Shown here piece by piece: positions 51,173-58,243 of a stretch of 64,000 nucleotides of DNA. Position numbers and translations under genes: made by a program. Every line of letters begins with the position of its first letter. Positions within the stretch are counted from its first letter, which is position 1. The DNA is from M3007 sp035299505 (GTDB lineage: Bacteria; Bacteroidota; Bacteroidia; Chitinophagales; Saprospiraceae). The notes beneath the pieces were generated by a model, which ran no database searches, was not told where the DNA came from, and worked only from the letters and a program-made list of their open reading frames with translations. Location of the stretch: assembly GCA_035299505.1 (NCBI GenBank), contig DATGWL010000159.1, positions 1 to 64,000 on the forward strand, written 5' to 3'.

Positions 51173-52159
51173 TTAGACTTTTGCCAGTTCGCCTTTCAGG
51201 AAATCAATCACCTTGATTTCTACCGGATCCACATTGCGCAGTTCAGCCAGGTAGACAGATACCCAGTCGCCCAGATGCACCAGCCACATGGCCTTTTCCA
51301 CCAGGTTTTTACCTTTGGAAAACAGTTCGATGGAGGTCTGGGTGTAGTGTTCAACGATTTCCTTGTTGATATCGGTTCGGATGGCCGTGCGGGAGAAATC
51401 ATCGTGGTTGCGCAGCCAGATTACCGCTACATCTGCACGCTGATCACGCCAACCCACCAGTTCGTTGTGGTTCATTTCCGGAATTACATGATGCCAGCAG
51501 AGCATTTTGGCGTTTTCATTGATTTGCTGACGCCAGCGCACCGCTACAGCCTCCATATGGTCGGCAATGTAGAGAACGGGGGTTTTACCCAGCAGGAACC
51601 CAGCCATTTTGCGCGCAGTTTTCTGGATGGAAGCCTGATCGCGTTTGAGCAGTTTTTGGGCGCCGGCAACCTGATTGAGCATTTTACCCGGGATAAGTTT
51701 GGCCGCCTTGAATACGCCCAATTGCGCTACAACAGAATAACCCAGGCAGGCGCGCGGACTGCTCCAGCCGCCCGGCAGTTGTACGAAATCGTACCCTTTG
51801 GCTTTGGCAATCTCGATGAGTTTGCCACCGGAAGCTATACATACAATTTTTGCGCCCGTATGGTGCAATTGATCCAGCGTACTAAGGGTTTCCTCTGTGT
51901 TACCGCTGTAAGAAGAACAAATGACCAGGGTGTTTTTATTGATCCAGGCAGGCGCCTGATAGCCTTTGCTCACAATCACAGGCAATTTGCAAATGCCGCG
52001 TACAAAATCCTGTACGAACCCGCCACCAATACCACTTCCTCCGAGTCCGGAAATAAAAACAGTGCGTAATGGGGCTGTATGTTTTTTTAAAGAGATGCTT
52101 TGTGCAATGCCAAGGGCTTCTTCCAGTTGTTCCGGGAAGCGGGCTACCATTTTATCCAT
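51173..52159 (-). CDS. SIS-domain phosphoglucose/phosphomannose isomerase
   Basis: A 328-residue cytosolic isomerase of the bifunctional PGI/PMI type. The SIS phosphosugar-binding motifs are SGLGGSGIGG (residues 37-46) and SSYSGNTEE (82-90). The active-site region PEMNHNELVGW holds the catalytic Glu and His. Full family length is 320-350. It interconverts fructose-6-phosphate with glucose- or mannose-6-phosphate. It converges with the parA pair, with only 10 bp between stops. A (GTGA)n tract lies directly upstream of its start. Confidence 0.9.
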   Translation of the reverse strand: MDKMVARFPEQLEEALGIAQSISLKKHTAPLRTVFISGLGGSGIGGGFVQDFVRGICKLPVIVSKGYQAPAWINKNTLVICSSYSGNTEETLSTLDQLHHTGAKIVCIASGGKLIEIAKAKGYDFVQLPGGWSSPRACLGYSVVAQLGVFKAAKLIPGKMLNQVAGAQKLLKRDQASIQKTARKMAGFLLGKTPVLYIADHMEAVAVRWRQQINENAKMLCWHHVIPEMNHNELVGWRDQRADVAVIWLRNHDDFSRTAIRTDINKEIVEHYTQTSIELFSKGKNLVEKAMWLVHLGDWVSVYLAELRNVDPVEIKVIDFLKGELAKV

Positions 52160-52194
52160 GTCGGTGTGAGTGAGTGAATGAGTGAGTGAGTGAG
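52160..52194. repeat. GTGA microsatellite
   Basis: About seven GAGT/GTGA units, one interrupted by GAAT, lie immediately 5' of the isomerase start codon on its template side. Length variation here could alter the leader of that gene. Confidence 0.6.
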
Positions 52195-52373
52195 TTTGGA
52201 GCGGCGCAAATCTAAGGGCTTGCTCAAACTTACTTGGTCAGGCCGGTAGAGAAATTATATTATTTTAGGTGTTGTGTAGCCCGCGACACCAGGTTGTTGC
52301 CATAGGCGTCCTGCAAATGCCTATTTATTTAAAATTTTTTGTGTTAAAATAAAAAATTTTAAAACAGGTTTAT

Positions 52374-52381
52374 TAATTTTG
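52374..52381 (+). promoter_or_regulatory. -7 box for the DUF1761 gene
   Basis: TAATTTTG fits TAnnTTTG, 32 bp before ATG 52414. The upstream 50 bp are very AT-rich, but no TTG is at standard spacing (the nearest ends at 52341). Confidence 0.5.
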
Positions 52382-52413
52382 CCTACCATTCTAAAACAAA
52401 ACTATTACAAATT

Positions 52414-52842
52414 ATGGAAATCAACTGGATTGCCGTCGCCGTTTCGGCGCTCGTGCCGATGATTCTCGGCTTTGTGTATTACCATCCTCAGGTTATGGGT
52501 GGCCCCTGGATGCGCGCCAACGGTTTTACCCTGGAATCTCTTGGGAACGGCCCCAAGCCCGTACTTTATCTGGTTGCGGTGCTTTTTTCTTTTTTACTTT
52601 CCACCTTCATGTGTGTTAACGTAACCGGGCCAGGTCAGGACGTAGCCCCCGATGGGCATAGCTACGCCACCTTTGGCCATGGCGCTTTTCATGGTGTGCT
52701 GATATCTCTGTTAGTGGTGATGCCCATTTTAGGAACCATGTCGATCTTTGAAAAACGCGGCTGGAACTGGGTTTTCACCAACTGGGGATATTGGCTTTGT
52801 ACCCTGGCCTGCATGGGTGGAATTTTGAGTGCCTGGCGTTAA
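52414..52842 (+). CDS. DUF1761 family membrane protein
   Basis: A 142-residue protein with four membrane helices (about residues 5-22, 50-68, 92-110 and 120-138). It has the DUF1761 landmarks: an N-terminal INWIAVAVSALVPMILGFVYYHP, a central GHGAFHGVLISLLVVMPI and a final GYWLCTLACMGGILSAWR. Function is unknown. It converges with the gene at 52839 such that the two stop codons share the sequence TTAA (4-bp overlap). Confidence 0.88.
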   Translation: MEINWIAVAVSALVPMILGFVYYHPQVMGGPWMRANGFTLESLGNGPKPVLYLVAVLFSFLLSTFMCVNVTGPGQDVAPDGHSYATFGHGAFHGVLISLLVVMPILGTMSIFEKRGWNWVFTNWGYWLCTLACMGGILSAWR

Positions 52843-53822
52843 ATGCCCTCTTTTTCCACCATGAACTGCGAAATCAGCTGGCTATCTAACACATATACAC
52901 AGGTTACATAACCAGCTGGTTCGTCATTTTCCCTTTTAGCAGCATCAGTATATGGAAAAGAAATCCGTATACTGGGTGAATGGGGATCTCCCTTTTGTCT
53001 GGCATCTTCGGGATGCTTGACGGGTTCAAAACCTATGAGTTTGCCTTCTTCAAGCTTCGCACCTTCCGGCAAATGTTTTTGTGCCCATGCCTGTGCTTTT
53101 TCAAAGGCCAGGTCGGTAAATGCCTGTGCCCGAAGTGATACTACATTGATATCCCAGTGCCATGGTTCGCTTTTGATGTCTCTCCATACCGTCGAAAGGG
53201 AAAGTATTTCCTGATCCTGTTGCCATCCGTTTTCTGTGATGAAATGCCCGTAGGGTATGATGTTCTTCATTTTGACCTGAAAGGACGCAGGCTCCATGAT
53301 TTGCAAATACAGGGTAAATCCGTCAGTTTTTATCCATTCAGACATCACCAGAAGGACGGTTTGTTTGAACTTTTCCCTTTCCGCCGGAGTTGGTTCTGCA
53401 TAATACTGGATGAAAATATTGACGTGATGAACCCCAACAGCTACTTTTTCAAGGCCCGCTGCAGCAAACTTCTGGTATAGATCCACGGCTTTTTGGTATC
53501 TTTCACGAGCATATTCCAGTTGATGCTGAATGTTTTGAGGGTTTAAGCCCAGGCTCTCGCTGTCTTTACTCCAGTCAAGGAGAAACTGAATTTCATTGTT
53601 GTTACGGTCAGCCACCAGGGCTTGTTTTTCTCCTTTGAACTGTGCCATGACATCCAGCATTTTCAGGTTGGAGTCCAGCACCTGCAACTGCCCGGGCATG
53701 TTTTTCTCCAGCCAGTCGCTCAGGTTTTTGGGATCGCCTTTTTTCCGAAAACAGGACATCAGAGCTATTACTGCAATGGAAACAAGCCCAATAAGTACGA
53801 GAATGATTTTATTTACCTTCAT
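52839..53822 (-). CDS. membrane-anchored hypothetical protein
   Basis: A 327-residue protein with one N-terminal membrane segment or lipoprotein-like signal (MKVNKIILVLIGLVSIAVIALMSC, Cys near residue 24). Helices follow (LEKNMPGQLQVLDSNLKMLDVMAQ, YARERYQKAVDLYQKFAAAG), then a beta-rich C-terminal half. No family recognised. The stop overlaps that of the convergent DUF1761 gene, and the start overlaps the upstream coiled-coil gene by 14 bp, so it belongs to the minus-strand cluster of unknown genes. Confidence 0.7.
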   Translation of the reverse strand: MKVNKIILVLIGLVSIAVIALMSCFRKKGDPKNLSDWLEKNMPGQLQVLDSNLKMLDVMAQFKGEKQALVADRNNNEIQFLLDWSKDSESLGLNPQNIQHQLEYARERYQKAVDLYQKFAAAGLEKVAVGVHHVNIFIQYYAEPTPAEREKFKQTVLLVMSEWIKTDGFTLYLQIMEPASFQVKMKNIIPYGHFITENGWQQDQEILSLSTVWRDIKSEPWHWDINVVSLRAQAFTDLAFEKAQAWAQKHLPEGAKLEEGKLIGFEPVKHPEDARQKGDPHSPSIRISFPYTDAAKRENDEPAGYVTCVYVLDSQLISQFMVEKEGI

Positions 53823-54555
53823 CAGCATAAAAAGTTATAACATTTGAACCAACGATGTAACTGCCTGAGCCGGATATTTTGTCTTCCACCACCTGCTCAC
53901 CAATAAAATGGAGCACATTTTCGCGTAATAGTAGCGGAATACCGGTCCGTTCTTCCCATTGTTCCACTGTAGGAATGTCCAGAATGACCAGGGCATCTCC
54001 GCCGGCAAATTCCCACCACATATCAAATTGAGTTTCACCAGCTTCGTACCAGATGGTGCCGCCTCTGCCTTCATCCGAATATCGTAGTCGCTGGCCTTCA
54101 GCAGGATAATTCCTTTTTCTGGCTGCTTCACGATAAGGGGCAACACGTGCAACCAGGTCCTGGATTTGCTTGATAAAACGCATAGGTACATCGAACCAAT
54201 AGGAAATTTCTTTGGGTGTTTTGCCGTTTTCAAGGTGTTTTCTGACCAAATTGCGCAATAATTCCGTCTGCGCCGCTTCATGAAACTGTTTCTGGCCTTT
54301 GGAAAAAAACTGTTGTACCAGCGCTTCTGATTCATCTTCCAGTTTCTTCCGTTCAGCACGGGTGGCATCTATTTCTTTTTCCAGTCGCTTGCGCTCTTTT
54401 GCCAGAGCGGCATTGGCCTCATCAAGAGCCTTTAAACCCAATCTGTTGGTTTGCTCCAGGATAGCAGCCATTTGCTTTTGCTGTTCAGCCACTAGTTTGG
54501 CCAGTTGTTTTTGTACCTCGGCTTCAATCCGGGCTTTTTCATCCATTTTAGCCAT
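53809..54555 (-). CDS. coiled-coil protein with helix-turn-helix-like segment
   Basis: A 248-residue soluble protein. Residues 1-85 form a charged coiled coil (EAEVQKQLAKLVAEQQKQMAAILE, AALAKERKRLEKEIDATRAERKKLEDES). A helical segment LVRKHLENGKTPKEISYWFDVPMRFIKQIQDL (about 105-135) resembles the C-terminal helix-turn-helix tail of Rpn/PD-(D/E)XK transposase-like proteins, without the nuclease domain. The last 110 residues look like a beta-rich sensor or SH3-like domain. The start MAKMDEKAR (54555) lies 2 bp from the stop of the upstream membrane gene. Confidence 0.65.
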   Translation of the reverse strand: MAKMDEKARIEAEVQKQLAKLVAEQQKQMAAILEQTNRLGLKALDEANAALAKERKRLEKEIDATRAERKKLEDESEALVQQFFSKGQKQFHEAAQTELLRNLVRKHLENGKTPKEISYWFDVPMRFIKQIQDLVARVAPYREAARKRNYPAEGQRLRYSDEGRGGTIWYEAGETQFDMWWEFAGGDALVILDIPTVEQWEERTGIPLLLRENVLHFIGEQVVEDKISGSGSYIVGSNVITFYADEGK

Positions 54556-54557
54556 AA

Positions 54558-54923
54558 TCAAAAACGAAAATAAACAATGATGGAAAAAAGAATCAGAAAC
54601 ACAATGGCCTTGGTAGTGCCTGAAATATACGCTGCACCAACACCCGGGCCCTGCTCACTATGAGCACTCAAGCCTGTTTTTAATACCAGATGCGCACCTA
54701 CAAGTCCAGCTATCCAAATACGGATAATGAGTCCGGTCTGTGCTACAAAAGGCATCCGCAATAACAAAAAAGTGAGCAAAAGAATGGGCGCCATCACCCA
54801 GGGCAGGTTCTCCAGCCAACGGTTGAAACGATGCGGAGGGGTAGCGTTTTGCTCACCTATTTGATAAACGATAAACCAGGCTGTGAGCCAAATTAATTCA
54901 GGGCCTAGAAGGTATCGGAGCAT
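54558..54923 (-). CDS. small polytopic membrane protein
   Basis: A 121-residue protein with about four hydrophobic segments (residues 7-20, 38-56, 66-82 and 100-119). It starts MLRYLLGPELIWLTAWFIVYQIGEQ. No diagnostic motif. It is tightly linked to the coiled-coil gene (2-bp gap). The start region is followed upstream by GGGGTCATT units and the third covarying-arm palindrome. Confidence 0.6.
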   Translation of the reverse strand: MLRYLLGPELIWLTAWFIVYQIGEQNATPPHRFNRWLENLPWVMAPILLLTFLLLRMPFVAQTGLIIRIWIAGLVGAHLVLKTGLSAHSEQGPGVGAAYISGTTKAIVFLILFSIIVYFRF

Positions 54924-54944
54924 GTGTGAGTGGTTAATTAGGAG

Positions 54945-55047
54945 TCATTTTGGGGTCATTGGGGGTCATTGGGGGTCATTGGGGGTCATTGGTATTTAGT
55001 GACGGGGTGACTGGCAGTCACCCCGTCACTAAATACAAATGACCCCT
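54945..55047. repeat. covarying-arm palindrome, copy 3, inside AATGACC-type arrays
   Basis: The 21-bp centre (55004-55024) is identical to copies at 6900 and 8373. It has perfect 12-bp arms GTATTTAGTGAC / GTCACTAAATAC, then after one mismatch a further 10 matched pairs formed by GGGGTCATT on the left and AATGACCCC on the right. The total is 67 bp (54981-55047) with one mismatch and a terminal G/T. Five GGGGGTCATT units precede it. The right arm ends in the stop codon of the zinc-ribbon gene. Confidence 0.88.
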
Positions 55048-55636
55048 ATTTCAAAAACAACTCCTGTATCATTTTCAACAGCGCGTCCCTATTGCCGGCA
55101 CGGGTGATAAATGCCGGGAGCCGACTGAGCATGGCACTGTTTTTTTTGATGGTATTTCTGGGTGTTATGCCACGTTCGCGGTGTTTGGCAGCAATGTACT
55201 GACGCAAAATCTCCAGATGTTCGTAATGAAAAGCCCAAAACAAATCGCCCCGGAACCCGGCCTGTAACCAAAGAGGCAAACCATACACAGCATCGGTCAT
55301 TAAGCCTTCATGACGGGCATGCCGGGTAATATGCGCTTCGTATTCGCAGGTATCGCCACAATTCGCACAATGCATGGCCAGTTTTTTCCACTGTCCGTTC
55401 CAGGGAGCGCTTCGCTGTAATGGCTCGTGGCACTCCCGACATTTTACCGATACATAAGCGGTCGCAGCGCCATACCAATTACCTGGCATTTCGGTGTGAA
55501 AGCAACTGGTGCAAACCAGCTTTTGCCCTTCTTCACGGGGTTTTACCCAAGCCTTGCCTGCACATTTTGGACAGGCTACCACGTAGTGGGTTGCAAGGTC
55601 GTACAAGGCCAAACCGGGGTCTGCATATCGTTCCAT
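55046..55636 (-). CDS. double zinc-ribbon protein of unknown function
   Basis: A 196-residue soluble protein with two four-Cys zinc ribbons: C22-x2-C25...C42-x2-C45 and C66-x2-C69...C90-x2-C93. The second half is helical (LPLWLQAGFRGDLFWAFHYEHLEILRQYIAAKHRERG), and the basic tail runs KKNSAMLSRLPAFITRAGNRDALLKMIQELFLK. The ribbons recall RNA-polymerase/TFIIS-type or replication-protein fingers; nucleic-acid or protein binding is inferred. Related uncharacterised proteins are found in many bacteria. Its stop codon overlaps the end of a palindromic repeat. Confidence 0.75.
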   Translation of the reverse strand: MERYADPGLALYDLATHYVVACPKCAGKAWVKPREEGQKLVCTSCFHTEMPGNWYGAATAYVSVKCRECHEPLQRSAPWNGQWKKLAMHCANCGDTCEYEAHITRHARHEGLMTDAVYGLPLWLQAGFRGDLFWAFHYEHLEILRQYIAAKHRERGITPRNTIKKNSAMLSRLPAFITRAGNRDALLKMIQELFLK

Positions 55637-55658
55637 TTGAAGTTAACCAGCGCGTGTA

Positions 55659-55940
55659 TTAGCGCATGTCGGGTTTAAGGATAACGAATAACAAGACCAT
55701 AACGCCATAACCAATGATAGGAATAGCCGGTATCCAGGCCATAATGGTCCCTATTTTAGGGTATCCGGACGTATGCAGAAAGTAACTAAGACAAACCCAT
55801 GCGATAAATCCAATGGTTGCCATCCCCAGAGTACCATTGCTGGAACTGCTGGAACTCGTATAATCCTTGTACAGGAAATACCAGGCCACCACGATGGCGA
55901 TAAGGTCGGCAGCTAGGGCAATTTTAAAGGCCAGTGTCAT
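55659..55940 (-). CDS. small membrane protein
   Basis: A 93-residue protein with three hydrophobic segments (about residues 3-22, 41-58 and 66-87) and a Ser-rich loop (TSSSSSSNGT). No family recognised. It lies between the 355-residue membrane protein and the zinc-ribbon gene, all on one strand with gaps of 12 and 22 bp, so they are probably one operon. Confidence 0.6.
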   Translation of the reverse strand: MTLAFKIALAADLIAIVVAWYFLYKDYTSSSSSSNGTLGMATIGFIAWVCLSYFLHTSGYPKIGTIMAWIPAIPIIGYGVMVLLFVILKPDMR

Positions 55941-55952
55941 AGGGAGTGTTGG

Positions 55953-57020
55953 TTATTGTTGTTTTTTAATCCATTCGTCCAGAAGCGCCTCTGCCTTTAA
56001 GGGCATTTTTTCCACATCTGCCGGCTCTTTCAGGGCTGCACGCAGGCTTTCAACGTCTTTTAAGTACTGGCTGTTTGACTCTTTGAATCGCTCCACCGTT
56101 CTGAGTACGCGCTCTGTTTCCCACAAAAACCGTTCTGGGTAAAAATGGGAGGGATGAGAGCTACGCCTGATACTTTCCCGAAACAACAACGCCTGCTGGG
56201 CAATGCCGGTTTTAATGGCATCCGGAAACAAACTTTTGTCGTCTACATCATTGGAAGCCAGATAGTTAAATGCCTCCGGTGCATAGCCTGTGCCCAGGAT
56301 ACGCACGAGCTCTTCCTGCCAGTGCGGATGCGTTTTCACCTTGGCTACCGCCCGATTACGCACCTCTCTGTCCTGATTGGAATCTGTAAAGACCAAAATG
56401 AAAACCATATTTTTCTCCACCTCACACGAATCAATTTCATTCAGCATCCGCTGGTGATTTTTGTCCTGAAAAGCTATTTCATCCTGAATAACGGCCTGCC
56501 TGTTCTCACTGGCCAGTTTCATCCAGGCATAGACTGCCACCAGATTGATAACAAGCCCCAACCAAAAACTAATCTTGAGGGGAATCTGATAGGTCAGGGG
56601 CGAAAAGCCCTGACGCAACGAGTCGTTCAGCAAAATCACACCTGAAAACAGCAACAAAAATGGAATCAACCAGGGTGCAAAACCTGAAAAGATCCGCACC
56701 AAGCCTGCTGCACTCCCGGGTTCTTCCCTGAAAAGGGTGGCCAATGCCGCAGCAACCACGGTGGACACTAACCCAAACAGCAACAGTAAATACCTGGCAG
56801 CTGTATTGGCGCTCAACCAGTCGAAGCCTCCCCGGCTGGCGATGATGAGGGAAACAAGGAGCAAAATGCCCAAAAAGGCCAGAAAAAACAGGATTACCCC
56901 CCAGCCAAAACCAGCAGCATAATCGCCGCCTCGCGATTGGTTGGGTGCCGTAAGCGCCGAAAAGAAAAAAACGAACAACAGGCCTCCCAGGGCCAGAAGA
57001 AGATTGCCTACAATGGTCAT
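55953..57020 (-). CDS. membrane protein with cytoplasmic helical domain
   Basis: A 355-residue protein. Five hydrophobic helices lie in the first 180 residues (around 6-24, 36-61, 75-95, 110-130 and 147-167). A charged alpha-helical soluble domain (about 170-355) then contains NEIDSCEVEKNMVFILVFTDSNQDREVRNRAVAKVKTHPHWQEELVRIL and a HEAT-like pattern. No enzyme motif is visible. It is the first gene of the cluster that continues to 52839. Confidence 0.68.
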   Translation of the reverse strand: MTIVGNLLLALGGLLFVFFFSALTAPNQSRGGDYAAGFGWGVILFFLAFLGILLLVSLIIASRGGFDWLSANTAARYLLLLFGLVSTVVAAALATLFREEPGSAAGLVRIFSGFAPWLIPFLLLFSGVILLNDSLRQGFSPLTYQIPLKISFWLGLVINLVAVYAWMKLASENRQAVIQDEIAFQDKNHQRMLNEIDSCEVEKNMVFILVFTDSNQDREVRNRAVAKVKTHPHWQEELVRILGTGYAPEAFNYLASNDVDDKSLFPDAIKTGIAQQALLFRESIRRSSHPSHFYPERFLWETERVLRTVERFKESNSQYLKDVESLRAALKEPADVEKMPLKAEALLDEWIKKQQ

Positions 57021-57083
57021 GATAATGGGTAATAGGTATTCAAGTACAAAAGTGCAGGTTTTATCCCAAATTCTGAGCGTCTC

Positions 57084-58061
57084 TTACTCTTCCAGAAAAA
57101 ATTCAACTCGTCTGTTTTTTTCATTGGGAACATTCTTGGCTTCCAACACCAACGGACGCGTATCGCCGTAGCCTATGGTGGTTATGCGCCTGGTATCAAT
57201 CCCTTGCTGTACCAGGTAATCAGCCACACTTTGCGCCCTTTCCCTGGATAAAATCAGGTTTTTTTCGGCATTCCCTACCCTATCTGTGTGGCCCTCAATC
57301 CGGAGCTTATACCTGGAATTGCGTTTCAAAAAACCGGCTAAACGGTTCAATTCAGGCTCGGATTCCGGGAGCAGAATACTTTTGCTTTTAACAAACAGCA
57401 CATTTTTAGGCAGATACTTTTCCAGGGTGTCTTTGGATACCAGCGCAGGTTTGGGCTGACGGACTGGCTGAACCGGTGTTGCCGCCGGTTTAGGGTTGGG
57501 CTGCACTGGTTTGGGTTGAAGGCGGGAAGCTTGTGCAGGTGGCGGATTGGGCAACCGGATATGCGATGGATCGATCGGGTGGTCGTTGTATCCAAACATA
57601 CCTTTAAACACCGGCGCCTCGCTGGGCAATTGCCAGAACAACTGTATTTCGCCTTCATTCAAGGCATTGAAATATTCCACCTCCATAACATACTCTTGCC
57701 CGGCATGCAGGTAAACCGATCCCATAAATGCTTCAGAATCGTGCAAATCCCAGGCATCTATCACCGTGCGCCCACCCAGCTTTACCCGAATACCATCGTC
57801 AACATGGGCCCGAAACAAGTATTCGCCACTTTCCGGCGCTTTCAAATTTCCTATCCATCGAACGGAAAACACATGCGGGTTCATACCGGCCACTGGTGGC
57901 ACATTGTTCCAAACGAAATTGATCCGCTCGTCAGTGCGGGTATGCATTTTTTGGTCAAAGTTTCTGCCGTTGAAATACTCGGCCTGAAAACCTTGTTGAG
58001 ACAGTCCTAAAGCCGGAATCAGTCCCACAAGCATGAGGGAAAGGTTGTTTTTGATATTCAT
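57084..58061 (-). CDS. PA14-OmpA outer-membrane protein
   Basis: A 325-residue envelope protein. A signal peptide (cleavage near GLSQ, residue 21) is followed by a PA14 domain (about 22-150: FQAEYFNGRNFDQ, VRWIGNLKAPESGEYLFRAHVDDGIRVKLGG). A Pro/Gln-rich linker (165-205) leads to an OmpA/Pal peptidoglycan-binding domain (about 215-325: IEGHTDRVGNAEKN, SRERAQSVADYLVQQGI, GYGDTRPL). PA14 domains bind carbohydrates. It could tether the outer membrane to peptidoglycan while presenting a sugar-binding module. It is 63 bp upstream of the unknown membrane cluster on the same strand. Confidence 0.9.
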   Translation of the reverse strand: MNIKNNLSLMLVGLIPALGLSQQGFQAEYFNGRNFDQKMHTRTDERINFVWNNVPPVAGMNPHVFSVRWIGNLKAPESGEYLFRAHVDDGIRVKLGGRTVIDAWDLHDSEAFMGSVYLHAGQEYVMEVEYFNALNEGEIQLFWQLPSEAPVFKGMFGYNDHPIDPSHIRLPNPPPAQASRLQPKPVQPNPKPAATPVQPVRQPKPALVSKDTLEKYLPKNVLFVKSKSILLPESEPELNRLAGFLKRNSRYKLRIEGHTDRVGNAEKNLILSRERAQSVADYLVQQGIDTRRITTIGYGDTRPLVLEAKNVPNEKNRRVEFFLEE

Positions 58062-58213
58062 AGCTATTCATTGACACCATTTGAATGGCTCAAGGTTACA
58101 ACGCGAAGAAAAGTTTGGATATTTTTCCAGTCCGAATGAATCGGATCAACACACTATTTGCGCCGACTAAATCTCCAACCCCAGGCCAAACTTTCCACTG
58201 CTGTAAATTGTTG

Positions 58214-58221
58214 TAATTTTG
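58214..58221 (+). promoter_or_regulatory. -7 box for the U32 gene
   Basis: TAATTTTG fits TAnnTTTG, 22 bp before ATG 58244. The spacing implies a leader of about 15 nt. The -33 side is weak. Confidence 0.5.
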
Positions 58222-58243
58222 TGCCCGCTCATAAACGCAACGC

